This document shows, one piece after another, positions 47,083 through 60,400 of a stretch of DNA of 64,000 nucleotides. The DNA is from Ptychodera flava (lineage: Eukaryota; Hemichordata; Enteropneusta; Ptychoderidae). Position numbers and translations under genes: made by a program. How positions within the stretch are numbered: the stretch's first letter is position 1; each line of letters starts with the position of its first letter. The notes below the pieces were generated by a model. The model saw nothing but the letters and a program-made list of their open reading frames with translations. It did no database searches and was not told the DNA's origin. The stretch spans positions 34,168,296 through 34,232,295 of the forward strand of contig NC_091945.1 of the NCBI RefSeq assembly GCF_041260155.1, written 5' to 3'.

Positions 47083-48813
47083 AACCAGATATGAACTGAA
47101 TATGCTCACGTGTTTTACAACAGGTTCATTAATAGTAGTAAGCTTCACAGAACAATGAGATATATGTTATCACTATATGTAGCAGGTTTACTCTCAGAGT
47201 TTAATCACTAATTACAAAACTTTATTTAATATCCGAATGAGCTGTCAATTAACTTGACACTGCTCAATTCTTTATGGGACAATTAGATATCCATCAGATC
47301 AACATTTGCAGCACTTTTTATTTAATTTATTGCTGTAATTTTAGAGTAATGTCACTTATTACAAAGTTTATTAAATATGCAAATAAACCCTACATTAACT
47401 TGACACTGTTCAATGATTCATAGCACAATTAAATATTTATCACATCAATATCTGTAGCACGTTTCACAAAATTTTAGTGCCGTAATTTCAGAGTTATATA
47501 CCGAATTACAAAGTTTATAATATATGCAAATGAACCCTTAATTAATTTTATACTACTAAATGCTTTACAACACAGTTAGATATCTGTCGTTTCAGTATGT
47601 GCAGCAGTTTCATCACATTTGATGCAGTTATTTCGGAGTTATATGACTAATTATAAGACTTCATGGAATATGCAAATGAGCTAATTATTAACTTGACACT
47701 GCTCAATGCTTCTCAGTACAATTGGATATTTATCAGATCAACATCTGTAGCAAGTTTCATCAAATTTAATGCTTTAATTTTGGAGTATATCACTAATTAC
47801 AAAGTTCATTAAATATTCAAATGAACCCTTAATTAACTTCACACAACTAAATGCTCTACACCACAATTAGATATCTGTCGGATCAGTATCTGCAGCAGAT
47901 TTCATCACATTTAGTGCAGTTATTTTGGAGTTATATCACTAATTACAAAACTTCATAAAATATGCAAATGACCTATTTGTTAACTTGACACTGCCAAATG
48001 CTTCTCAGTACAATTAGATATTTATCAAAACAATATCTGTACCAAATTTCACTGACTTGGGTGCCGTGATTTCAGAGTTATATACTAATTACGAAGTTCA
48101 TTAAATATGTAAATGAACCTTAATTAATTTCACACTACTAAATGCTTTACACTACAGTTAGATATCAGTCGGATCAGTATCTGCAGCAGATTTCATCACA
48201 TTTGGTGAGGTTATATCGGAGTTATATGACTAATTACAAACCTTCATAAAATATGCAAATGAGCTATTTATTAACTTGACACTGCCTAATGCTTCTAAGT
48301 ATAATTAGATATATATCAGATCAATATTTGTTGCACGTATCATCAAGTTTGGTGCAGGAATTTCAGAGTTATCTCACTAATAACAAAAGTTCATTAAATA
48401 TGCAAATGAGAAGACAATTGACATGACACTCACAGTATCATCATAATGTTCTTAGATTGTCATCTGTGAAAAGTTTCATGAAATTTTGTGCAGTATTTCT
48501 TGATATATGTGTACACTGTCATTACCGTCTCCATAGGGAAACCATTGTATGGAAAAAAAACGATATTGCATAACTTCATTAATATGCAAGCCACACTAAC
48601 CAAAATCTAATCAGTTCTTGCAAGTAGCACATGGTACATGTGTACCAAATCTGACTTGAATCCGTTCAGGCGTTTTTGAGTTATCGTGTAAACAGACAGA
48701 CAGACAGACAGACACACACACACACACACTAACACACACACACACACACACACACACGGACAGACAGACAGACATCGCTATGACAATAGCCCACGTGTTT
48801 ACACACGTGAGCT
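47083..48813. mobile_element. 1.7-kb non-autonomous element with ~146-bp tandem repeats, in B2 intron
   Basis: It is absent from the matching B1 intron (near 21825). It starts at AACCAGATATGAACTGAATA, with GCTCACGTG close to the end, and finishes CACACGTGAGCT, so the ends are roughly inverted. The interior has about eight degenerate copies of a 142-150-base unit marked by AAATATGCAAATGA (near 47374, 47524, 47670, 47812, 47961, 48106, 48252, 48399). The right part has GACA and CA microsatellites (48694-48772) and a CACGTG hairpin. No coding capacity is seen. The class is uncertain: MITE-like or Helitron-like. Confidence 0.7.
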
Positions 48814-48865
48814 AAAAATCGTTCGGTCAGATTTTATCTTATTATACTATTACATTTTTCCAAAG

Positions 48866-49136
48866 ATATGAAAGCAGAGTTCGGTGCATCTGTGAAGGTC
48901 ACAAGAAAAAATACCAAGACTCTGACTGTGAGAAATGGATCGGTGATAATGATTTCGTCTTCCACGATGTCAAAGTAGAACCATCGTACCAAGACACCAA
49001 GGAGTGTCAATCGGTTCCTGAAATGAATCTGAGGAAAGGTATTGAACAAACCAGAAAGTATACGTCGGATCCAACAGAGTTCAGTGTACAGAGATGCCCT
49101 GTATGATGGATTTAGCACCCGTAAAGACTTTGTTTG
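48866..49136 (+). pseudogene. B2 cysteine exon, frameshifted
   Basis: At 271 bases it is two longer than the other copies. Near 49060 it reads AAGTATACGTCGG where B1 has AAGTACGTCGG. The shift gives a stop soon after. The first cysteine motif is also changed (RCIC for RCSC). Confidence 0.75.
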
Positions 49137-49565
49137 GTGAGTAGTATTATTGCCATTTCCACATGTATGTTCGGGATGAAGTGTCTAGAATTACTTCGCT
49201 GGAAGAAGCTGTTGCTTTCTGTTAAATGCAAAGACAAATGTAAAGAGAAATAAAATGATGTCGACACGTGTTATGGGCTAGGTGTGAACCATTGTTGACT
49301 TCTGTATAATGTGCAAAGGTTGTTTCAACATGGACACAAAAAATACATCAACGTGACTGTGTGTTCAAACCTTCGTGTGCTTAACTGTAAACATATGTAC
49401 TTCCCTATCCCAGGTGTTTCGCATCCTCTCAAGATGGCTGCAAAAGAATTTATGGAAAGGCTGCCAAAATTAGGAGTGAGTTATTCACACGAGTATTATT
49501 TTTAACTTCATTCCAGATATATCTGTCTTAGTAAGGGAACATAAGAATAGCGAAGGCGATTATTG

Positions 49566-49799
49566 AAATCAGACGACAAAATCATTTCGAATTGCCACCA
49601 TGAAATAACCAGATATGAACTGAATATGCTCACGTGTTTTACAACAGGTTCATTAATAGTAGTGCGCTTCACAGAACAATAAGATATATGTTATCACTAT
49701 AAGAAGCAGGCTTTTTTCAACATTGCTCAGTAATCTCAGATTTAATCACTAATTACAAATCAGACGACAAAATCATTTCGAATTGCCACCATGAAATAA
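49566..49799. repeat. Fragment of the same element flanked by a 43-base direct repeat
   Basis: Bases 49607-49756 repeat the first ~150 bases of the element at 47083, from its exact left end. The 43 bases before it (49566-49608, from AAATCAGACGACAAAA) recur directly after it (49757-49799). B1 has only one copy of this 43-base piece and no insert. Confidence 0.8.
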
Positions 49800-50444
49800 A
49801 AACGTACATAAATTCTGTTTTTATTAAATCGTCGCATTGTACAAGTATACTAGCGTTCTCAAGTTTCATTACATCTCAATTAGCCGTATCGTTTGATGGA
49901 TTTTCAGCATTTTTGTTCCGTCTGTCGTGTTGTTCTCAGAATATCAATTCGTATAGCCCAGTATACGACTTGTAACCACCACATCCATTATCAGACATTA
50001 CACTCAGACTGTATTGACAAGTTTGACACTGGGATATACAGTAGTTTTAATGAGATAAGTTTTAGTCCGGACAAAGACAATGTGTCAACGATAACATTGC
50101 TCTGTTTTGGCAAGGTTTTGATAACAATATGTTTTTATGAGGAGAATACGACGTTTGTTTGTTTTACAGAACAAAAAAAAATGATAAACAAAAAAATGAA
50201 AATGTTGTAAAGTGTTACAGCTTCCCGTAAAGAAATGCTGAGCTATGCATTCAAGCTTTACATAAACCACAGGGCATTTGGTTGCATTAGACAGAAATTC
50301 GAATTTTTTTGCATCTATGCAAGATTCAGTGAGAATATGCATGCTTATCGACGATTTGATGATCTTCTCAGAAATGATTGAATCGCTATGAGAGAGCTAG
50401 GTGAGCCTCGTGATCACTTACCTATACCCTATCTTTTCTTTCAG

Positions 50445-50921
50445 GTTGTAACCTTTGTTTGTCTGATCATCGTCTTCGTGTCGGTGTTCGTATTAGGCAT
50501 TGAGTCTGCCCTTATCAAGTGCCAAGCCATTCCATCAGTTGCAGGAATTATTCTGCTGTCCCAGTGCGTCGCAACATTTATCATCCTCATCTGTGCCTTT
50601 GTACTGGCAACGTGGATGTGCATATTTTACAGTAGGGACGACGACGAATACCGAACTGTGAGGGCGCTGTTCCTGGTCGTACTCTCTGTGACGTTCCCGT
50701 ACCTACCAATGTTTACGAGAGAGGTAAGGGTAGTCGCTTTTCGATACAGTAAATTGTAGATGTGTATTTTGGTGGGTATATGTTTTAGCATTTTGAACAT
50801 TATTACTATTTGACTCCAGTAACAATAATTATGACCCTGCCTTTGTTTGTAGATCGCAAAGATGACAGAGGACTGCCCGGAAGAAGAAGTTACTCCTCTT
50901 GGTAACAACACCAGCACTTAG
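50445..50921 (+). CDS. B2 membrane exon and tail exon, open
   Basis: The membrane exon 50445-50723 is intact and close to B1 (VVTFVCLIIVFVSVFVLGIE and on to PMFTRE). The tail exon 50853-50921 encodes IAKMTEDCPEEEVTPLGNNT, two more residues and a stop. They survive although the middle of the gene is broken. Confidence 0.7.
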
Positions 50922-51110
50922 AATAATACTGAGAATCTATGCATACTATGCCAAAACGAGTATAAATGGTTTGTAAACGGTCGCTTTTCGGTCCAAACTT
51001 TCCTTCAGAACTCAGATATAATACTGTGAAATATTTCCTCCAAATTTTCATTTGTTTATAAATTTGCGGTGTTTGCGTTGAAAATTTACGTTGTCGTAAA
51101 TACCTAGAGA

Positions 51111-51410
51111 ATCAGTAACAATAATTATGACCCTGCCTTTGTTTGTAGATCGCAAAGATGACAGAGGACTGCCCGGAAGAAGTTACTCCTCTTGGTAACA
51201 ACACCAGCACTTAGAAGAATACTGAGAATCTATGCATACTATGCCAAAACGAGTATAAATGGTTTGTAAACGGTCGCTTTTCGGTCCAGACTTTCCTTCA
51301 GAACTCAGATATAATACTGTGAAATATTTCCTCCAAATTTTCATTTGTTTATAAATTTGCGGTGTTTGCGTTGAAAATTTACGTTGTCGTAAATACCTAG
51401 AGAATTTACA
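51111..51410 (+). repeat. Tandem duplication of the B2 tail exon
   Basis: A block of about 296 bases starting in the intron before the last exon (AGTAACAATAATTATGACCC) is repeated directly downstream. The second tail exon is 51149-51214, with its own CAG-free TGTAG acceptor, one fewer glutamate codon and the same stop. The copies are almost identical, so the event is recent. The first copy would normally be used. Confidence 0.85.
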
Positions 51411-54400
51411 AGATTACGGCAAACCTTAAAACTTAAACGTGAGCATCGCCAACCGTAAAACTTAAACTTGAGAATCGACGAACCATGAAACTAACATGCT
51501 CAGTTTTGTTGAAATGTTTTGGCGATTATTTTTATATTGCCCCTCTGAGCAAAACACTTGTGCAATAATTACTGTTCAATTGTTTGCGTTATCCTCAACA
51601 TATCTAAGAAAGTTTTTCACAACTCGTTTTAAGACTGCCTTTCATATATAAGTCTATTTATGCCAAAGATGTAACGATCTGATTTTTTTATCAAAAGCGA
51701 GATAAACGATAATCAGGATACTGAGTGTCGTTTTTACCTTCTCGTGTCTATTTATAGACAGAGAAGGTATTAGAGTTGAAAACCAATATGCTGCTGTCAA
51801 GAACTTCCGTCTGTCAAGACTTCCGTCTGTCAAGATCCGTTGACGTCATGCCATTGTGATGGGCATATCATAAACTGGTGGGGGTGTTCATGGCTCAGGT
51901 TGAGGTGTGGGAGAACGATTTGAGCTATGACAAAAATCAAAGGGGACTTAGCGGCATAGCCACAGTGTTAAGCCTTTCTCCAAGGTTTCTTAGTTGACTA
52001 CAATCTATTACAGACTACTGAGCTGACGTTAGGGGTACTCACTTTGTGATTGCTCACTCTGTGAGCGCTAGTGTTTGGTACTGAGTTGCGTGGATATTCC
52101 CTCATGGCCTCACGTGATCTGGGCCTGTTGCATAATCTGCAGAGATGATCATATGCCTCCGAGTCTGAAAACTGTCATTGTGTAAGCCTGTCGGCATTTT
52201 CCTTGCATTTTTTCTCATTTAATTTTGCAAAATGTCGGCGAGTACCTCAATATTTCAAGATAACCCTTTCTTCCCAATCGTTTCCTGGAGTTTCAGAGTC
52301 ATATGAACGAAAATGAGTGAAAGTTTTAGACAGGAAAATCGGACGTCGGCCATGTTCAATGTTTACAGTACAATCAGAAGTTTACGTGGAGGAATTAACC
52401 AACAAACACAGGAGTGTTCATGATGCCCGCCCTCTAGAGGCAGACCCTCCTATATGAAGTACCACATTTGATGCTGTGGAAAGCTTAACCGCACAATGGA
52501 GCATTTAAACTTTTAGAAAATGACAAACTGAATAAGAAGGTATTCAGAAAATGTCAAATACTGAGGAAAATGCGCAAATATTCAAAATAAACAGGTTAAC
52601 TGATTGGTCAGCTATAAAAAACAATGAAAATGTTTATGATCAAGTTTTTGAGATGCGCACATTTTAACAAATAGAGAAATTATTAACATTATAAATATAA
52701 GACCAAACTATTTTTTCAGGGATGGGACAGGTTGGAAATGAGGGGTGAGAGACAAAGGCACTCCTATTGCTGCATGTGGATGCAGCCACACCATTTCATT
52801 TACAGCATACTTATTCACTGTGTTGTGTTCAAGTTCCATATTGTACTGACTGTCATACAAGGATAACATAAGCAAATCAAATCAAATTAGAAAAGGATCA
52901 ATGCTGTTGTGTGGATTTTGCTGAACATGGCTGATATTTCGCCCTATATATTTGGTATCCAGCAAAGGCATATTTTGATGTAAAGTCAAAATTAACACTA
53001 CATTGCTGACAATATATTTTACCGTTTCTGCATGAATTTTTCTTCTTTAAATTATAGTATATTAGTACTTCAAACAGATTAACAGTTATCGTGATGTCAA
53101 CCCATAATTTTACATCACAAAGACTGTAATTCTGCCAATTTTTTTTGTTTTTCAGTCATTATATAAATTTTGCACTGCACAAGATGATTGAACAAATTGC
53201 AATGTGTGAATTTGTAAACTCAAAGAATAAAAATCCTTTGGTCACAAATTAAATTATTTTTTGAAAAGAAATTTACTCTTAAACACTTTTAGCATATATT
53301 CTTTACACGGTCATGTATTTCAAGGAAAATATGCCTATTAAAAACAGTAATTTCTTCACTTTCAATTTTTTTCCAATACTATGACAATTATCAGCCATGA
53401 GGTTTTACAAACACAAGACCAGATAAGCGTTTTTCATCATTTCCACAGGACTCTTTTTGAAAATCCATTAAAAACAGTTAAAAGTGACTGGAAATGATCA
53501 CTTGGTATGCATTTAATTTACAGATGCCAGGTTGTGTATTTCACATGCACTCAGGTCAGTAAGGAAGTGCGTCATTACTATTTTGGACTGTTAATTCTTA
53601 TTTCTGAATGTTTAACTTTTTTCCACATTGAACTATCTTTAGGCAGTTTATACTGTAGCTTAGAATTTTTTTGATTGATGTATTTAATCATCTTTTGGGT
53701 TCTTTGGGTCCATATCCCACCTCATGCCCCTACATCATCAACTATTTACCAACAACTCCATGCCAACAACCAATTACCTGACCTGGCCACACATTAGAGA
53801 AGGTACAGCGTCATTGACGGTATTTTTTATGTAAACGAATTCCACAACTACGAACAGCTAAATTTGTTTGATAATGTCGGTTTGTACTTCACAAGGGGAA
53901 TCTTTGAAATGTCGTTAAAAGTAAAAGATTTACAACTCAACTTCCCCATGGATAGTTGTGTACATGTTTACTCAGCCACTATTTTTGTGTTATTTTTGAC
54001 ATCGGATATGTACACCGTCCATGCGACATAACATGTCGGGTACTGCAGTTACAAAAATCAAGAGTGTATGTAGCTTTACTTAAAATAAAATAAAATAAAA
54101 TACATATTTATAACCGGGAAAGAAGTCTGTGTCTGTTTTTTCCCAGTTTGGCCGTTACGAGCCCTTCAGCTTTCATAGACCACAAAAGACAGTGACAATA
54201 TCAGTATATCTTGTTTCATTACTTTCTGTTGTTGTGGTAATTCTTCCTCGAGACAGCGACAGGATGCCCAGTGCTATAGCAGACAAGAAGTTTACGTTTT
54301 AAAGCATGTAATTTAGAATGACTGATTGATCGTTCCACATATCCCAGCAATTCTTAAAAACCAGACATTTTCAATCGATCCCTTCTACTGTCCTTTTTTG

Positions 54401-56380
54401 TCCTAACTTGTTTGAAGAGTTTCTGCAGAGAGCGTTGTGATTTTACCAATTGGTTTTCAGTTTGATATCTGACTCGTTGAACAGCTGCACTCTATACAGC
54501 CGAGGAAGAGCTGCATGTGACGCCATTCGGACGGAGTGCATTGTATACATTGCTGAACTATGACCCTTGAAGTTGGTAATGTACTTCTTGTCCCAGCGTG
54601 GTCCAGAAGAGATCTAGGTCTTTTAGCAGTTCAAATTATCAATCTAAGGATTTGAAAATGCATTCGGTGTTACTTTTACTGATAAATTGTCAACGTACTT
54701 TGGAAAAATCATACGTATCTCTAAATACGGTTTCAATTCGCAATTGCAATGCAGCGCTTGACCATAGGATTACATTCAAATTATTTGCTGAATTGAACGG
54801 TGCTGCGTATGCAGTCAGAGTTAAATGATTTAAAAATATTACTTTTCATGTATTTTGCATTCGTTTTGTTCTATCTGAAAAAAGATTCTTTGTTCTAACC
54901 CAATCATATCGAAATGTCTGGTGTCATTTCTTCACATTGTTATATGTTTACTGACCAATGTAATCATCTACAACTGAATTCTAGTTTGACCAAAATTCAC
55001 TTTTACAGAATGCATATTTCCAGCCAAGTCGATGCTTTAGGGTTGCGAATAAAAACATAAAAGTTGTATTAACAGAACGAAAATAGATGAAAACAAATTA
55101 TCAAACTTCTTTTATCCTTGTCATTCATGGTCTTTGTTCGACCTCTGTTCATGATTAATGACGCCAAGGAATCTGTACACACAAGCCATGTAATACGAAC
55201 CGTTAGTGATATATTTTACTGTGAGCTGATGCTCGACTGAAATAAAAATAACTTTCCAGACAGTTGTCAAAAATAGTTATTCAGTCAGCCATCCTGAACA
55301 GAATAATTTACATTGTCTCTGATCATCTCGTTGCGAAACTACGGTGTTCTTATTCAGTCCTAGTGTTCATCACCGCTTTCGAATGTACAGTATACAGACG
55401 CTATGGGAGACTGAACACGTAATAGACGATAGTACAGAGTCTTCCATACATAAGAACTTGACGCAGAACATAGCGCATGTGGTGTAGTCCTATTTCGATG
55501 ACGTCAATGTTTTGAAATCTGAAGCTGGATGGACAAGTTTGGAATTTGACCCTGCGTAAGACGGACATCACACAGACCATGAGAGGATACAGTGCTAGTG
55601 GTCGCCCGTGTACGTGAGTGTGAAGGCAAGCGATGCCCGACAGATACAACTGGTCTTCTCACTAGATTTAATCTAAACCAAATGTGAGCAGGTGAGAAAT
55701 TATGATAGTATCTACTCACACGTTCACAGTGTTTAACTTCAACTGTACGCCCACGACAAGGACAGAACAGTCTATAGTTTATGTTATGTGCGCAGACTTT
55801 TGTTTCCGAGTATGGACGGTTCAGACAGCATGCATTGTTTGTATTGGCAATGACCTGAAACGTGTAATAACGCTGTGTTTTAATAACACAAAAATTGTGT
55901 GACTTCTCCATTGGCTTTATAGTTTGTATTACGACATTTAATTTTGCAGTGATGCGAGATTGTGAATTTGGCTTTTTTTAAAGGTTCCAGGAAAAACCGT
56001 CAGAGGATTATATAATTAATTGTCAATAGTTTTTTACGCAGTCGGCACGGTGTAAGTGATGTTGTTTCTTGGCAATAAAACGGTTACGTTGTTTCTCTCA
56101 AAAGTTTACGAAAGCACTGGACGCCAATTACTGTATGTGACGGTTAGCAAATGGTATTGAATTATAGGCTTTTCTGTACATATCCTGTGATTTTACATAC
56201 CGAGTACATACCGATTGGGAATGTTGTTGTCGCGAAGACAAATATAACTGTCTGTGTCAGGAAAAACAAGAGTACGTTTTGTAGAGGAGGCCTACTAGAT
56301 GGTAGCGATCGACAGAGGGGCCAACCGCTATCATGATTTTCCAATATAAGTTTAGGTCTGACCTCATGGTAGAGATGGTA
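51215..56380. other. Intergenic B2 to A3
   Basis: No gene is seen. It matches the B1-A2 interval except for the 2.1-kb insertion at 51735-53815, lack of the MITE at the boundary, and extra unassigned DNA at about 55860-56340. A TGACGTCA octamer (55499-55506) is shared with the B1-A2 interval. AATAAA-type signals lie near 54075-54095. Confidence 0.65.
51735..53815. mobile_element. 2.1-kb insertion with short terminal inverted repeats
   Basis: It interrupts sequence that is continuous downstream of B1 (near 24221). It starts TACCTTCTC and ends GAGAAGGTA, a 9-base perfect inverted pair. The left end also folds on itself (ACCTTCTC...GAGAAGGT within 50 bases). The interior is AT-rich with no clear open frame, so it is non-autonomous. 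The 8 bases at either side are similar but not identical (AGTGTCGT and AGCGTCAT), so a target duplication is possible but not shown. Confidence 0.5.
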
Positions 56381-57423
56381 TTGGGTTACTGCAATCTGCC
56401 ATGATAGCGTCTAATGCGGCCTCAACTTTATACTTTATTGTATGTGTTCAGTATTACCATAAAACAACTGAGTTTTATGGCTGGCCTATACATATCACGT
56501 TTAATCGAAACTGACTACAGTAACTGTTATATGAAAGGATGCCAAAGACTAAAAAAAAACTCGATTGTCCAGCGCATACATCGGACACAAGAGCCCCTGG
56601 GTAATTTTGCCATGGATTGTCGGATATCCATTACATCCCAGTAAATTTTGTGGATCACTTCATAAAGATTATTAGACATCGAGTTTGATCCGTGTAGCCT
56701 CAAAAGGAATTGCAGTCAAATCAATTGTTGGCAAAGTATTTATGTGCTGTGACTGTTATCTCGATTTTCCCTGTTTTTTTTTTTTTACATCTTGTAATGT
56801 TTACTGACTGAAAATTTTCATGATGGCGAGACATTGGGCTGCATAGCTCGTGTCATGGTATGAAATACATGTGACGACAGTCTCTATACTGCGTTTTAAC
56901 ATACAGTGAGAGAAAGAAGTGAACGAACAACTCGAGTAGGGTGAGTGATAAAAGAACTGAAACATTTGGATATGGGCCACAACTTGGAAAGGAAACAAAC
57001 GGCGTCGAGTGTAAGGAAACAAAGTTGTGCACAGATTGATTTAGCGAAGCTTTGAATTCTTATGGCCGGGATGGGTTGGTTCTTGTGGGAAAGTGTAACG
57101 GAATTGTGCGTTTTGCTACACAGAACTTTCAAAATTGCCAACGCAAATAAATAACCCCGTTTCAGTGTACATGTTTCCCGAAAAGACGCGATTCACCGCA
57201 TGTTTTGGTTGTGAATACAAATGTTTTTGTCGCTATAGCCCAGACAACAATAAAATGTTCCCCCGGAATCGCCACATCTTCTTTTGCCGTGTTTCGATTT
57301 GGAATTCATTTCGTCAAACTGTTGTGTGAGATTCGTTTAATGACAAGCAGAAATAACGTTAATTTGCGATTTCCGTTTTCACTTGACAGGTACTGGATGA
57401 TACTAAAGGTTTGACTAATCACC
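56381..57423. other. Upstream region of A3
   Basis: It aligns with the first ~190 bases and the last ~650 bases of the A1 and A2 upstream regions but lacks the 2.1-kb block between them. This shows which part of the A flank is ancestral. The conserved ~600 bases before the start codon are the best candidate for a promoter and 5' untranslated exon. Confidence 0.6.
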
Positions 57424-60400
57424 ATGGAGACGACAGAGAGTCGATTCGACAATTATCTGAGAGAACTGTCAGAAAAGATAAGTCTAGGTGAGATATGCAC
57501 AGTATTTAACAGAACTATTCTAGTATCTCTTCACCTAAAGTTCATTCTCACTTCGTCAGCTTCAGTTCTTTGCGTCGTGCCGGTTAAACTCTTTGTCACA
57601 CTCCGGAGTGCGTAATAGTGCATGAGACCATCCTATTCATTATAATAAATTAGTAAAGATTTGTTCGGGACACTAGAATTTCGGATATCCTTCCCATTTA
57701 CATGAAGCATCCTCATTCTCAGTAAAGAATTGCCTTGGCATCTGGACGAAATTTTCAAGCACAATATCGGCGTATAGAACTGTCACATTACAAAATGATA
57801 TGCCCTAATAGAAAAATCAGTCATTTAACATTTCACATGTACAGACAAGACCATACCCATTGAAATTGCACGCGAAAGTGAAAGTGAAAGATGGTGATTT
57901 TTTAGTTTCGTTTGATATCAATAAGTTTTGCAGATGTGAAAATATATTTGCAACTTATTTGCTATTTATGTCTTAGTTATGCACAGCTCTCACGATGATA
58001 TTTTGAGATTTAATTGATATAGATGGTATGGTTGGAACTTCAGTTCTTCACTCTCTCACAGCCCATCGTTAGCTACGCAATGTAGCAACAGCTTTAATCG
58101 GAGTCAGAGAGCTTTCGAAGCCAGCTGGCCTTCGGTAGGGCTATGCAACACCGTTGAGGGCACATCAGGGATTAGTCAATATTTTTTTTTTATTAATTTT
58201 ATTTACTTTGAAGAAAAAAAAGCGCACAAAACGACAACAAAACAATACATAACACAGAAATCACAGGTGTACGAGGTAAAGAAGCTTACATTTCTAGGGG
58301 CACAAACATACCCCATTTCGTATTAAATTTCGTTTCACTTAAAACTTTCTGTTCAATGCCATTATTTCTTTTACTTTCTTTTGGAAGGATATTAAAGATG
58401 GTGTAATTTTTGTATATCTGCTTGCATACAATAGATATTTCCCAATAAGTATGATATGATTCAGTATGTTAGAATCACTTGGAGAACCTAATATAATGGC
58501 CTTACATGAAAACGACACACTTACATAGACCTTCAAAAAATTTTCTATAGCTTTCCACAACTTTTGTGCAATTTCACAATGCCAAAAAGATGCTCTACAG
58601 TTTCAATCTGGCCACAATGTTCACAAGTATTATCAGTTCTTACTTACTTTTGAAAAGGAAGAGATTTGTTGCTATGATACGATGAAGAACCTTAAACTGA
58701 AAAACTCTATAAGCTTTTCCTCCTTGGTAACTTTGTAAGGAAGATGCCAAACTTGCTTCCAGTTTACTTCTGTATCTTTAACATAGTCCATTTGCTCAAA
58801 CTTAATCTCAGCAGTAGGTCTTGCAAATTTTCTTTTAACAAGTAAACTATAAAAGTCCTGTGATTTACCTTTACCAATATCCACAACAATCCTCTCACAA
58901 ATATCTACATTTGAAATGTGGTTACAAGCAAAAATTAAATCTTTCCATTCTCTTGGTATGGCATTAATAATGCCCAAATACGTTACAAAATCAGTGGAAA
59001 CACTATATTTACTAATAAAGCTAGCATATGACATGAATTTACCATCATCATCAATAAGATTATGAATATATACTATGCCCTTGTTAATCCACTTATCATA
59101 ACAAACTGATTTACCTTCAACTAGAATATTCTCTTTATTCCAAATTATCTCTGAGATAGCATCTTGATAAATTGTAGGTAAACTATAATTTTGTAACTCT
59201 TTCCAAAATCTCAGAACAGCCCTGTAAAACAAGGGGATGATGGATTGCATTCTATGAATATTGTAATTACACTTCAGTAAAACTGTCAATTTCCCAGGAG
59301 GACGGAAATAAAATTTGGGTATTATTACCCATAAAGCAGTACTTTTGGCAATACGTACGGCCCATGCTAATTTGAAGGCCTTATTTTGAATTTCAATGTC
59401 AATCACACGTAGTCCACCCTATTTCAACCCTCCAATCAGCCAGTCGTTTTTTATATGGTGTTTCTCTCCTCTCCACAAAAAGTTGAACAAATGAGACCTT
59501 GTACAACTTATTTCCTTATCAGGGATTGAAATTGAATTCAAAACCTAAAGTAAGTTTGAGAATCCAAAAGATTTTAAAACTACCACTTTTCCTTTAATAG
59601 AAAGATCTCGTGATTTCCAAATATTTAACTTGTCAAACATTTTTTTTCATTTTACAACTGAAGTTGAGATATAAATTCTTTGAGACATTGTGGCTTAGAA
59701 AGATACCTAAACACCTTATTGGATCATTTTGGGTGTTATTTCATAAATCGCTTTCCACTGATGTTTCAAAGTACCCAAAAGCAATAATTCTGTCTTCTCT
59801 AAGTTAACTTCCAACCCTGAAAAGTCTTTAAATGGCTAAGCATTGACACAAGCAATTTTAACAGATTTTTGATCTTTTAAAATTAAAGTGGTATCATCTG
59901 CAAATCCAGAAATGGTTTGTTTTTGCCCATTTGGTAGTCTTATACCTTTTAAATTACAATTGGAGCGGACTGCTATAGCCAGCAGCTTGATTGCTATCAC
60001 AAAAAGTGCAGTAGACAGGGGACAACCTTGTCTTATTCCCCTTTGTAATTTGAACCAGCCAGTAGAGTGACCATTGTTAAGAACACAGCTTTCAATATTA
60101 TTGTAAAATACAGATACCCATTTCTTAAAGGAATCTCCAAAATTAAATAAATCAATGGCTTTGTTCAAAAAATTCCATTCTAAGGTGTCAAACGCTTTAG
60201 TAAAATCGATAAACATCATTGCTGCTGGTTGCCCAGTGCTTTCACACAAATCTATAATATCTGAAAATAAGCGAATATTGTCAATAATTTTTCTTCCTGG
60301 GATAAATGCGGACTGATCCTCATGAATAATTAACGGCAAAACATTTTCCAATCTTTTGGCAATACATCTACTAGCCAGCTTGTAATCAGTATTGAGCAGA

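Larger units (their letters stand above)
43011..50921 (+). pseudogene. B2: second DED-COR membrane gene copy, degraded
   Basis: Exons by homology to B1 are 43011-43068, 43813-44015 (fused to 44153), 44640-44782, 45658-46904, 48866-49136, 49414-49475, 50445-50723 and 50853-50921. The DED exons are intact, including the RSDL motif. The Roc G4 exon is open with TKKD, better than in B1. The COR exon has two in-frame stops and two small in-frame deletions. The cysteine exon has a 2-base insertion that shifts the frame. The membrane exon is intact. The TATA box seen in B1 is altered. It most likely makes at best a DED-only product. Confidence 0.75.

Noticed and set aside
47374-48410. Regular ~146-base spacing, considered as a CRISPR-like array
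   Set aside because: The repeats are long and degenerate with no unique spacers, in a eukaryotic intron. It is a tandem repeat inside a mobile element.
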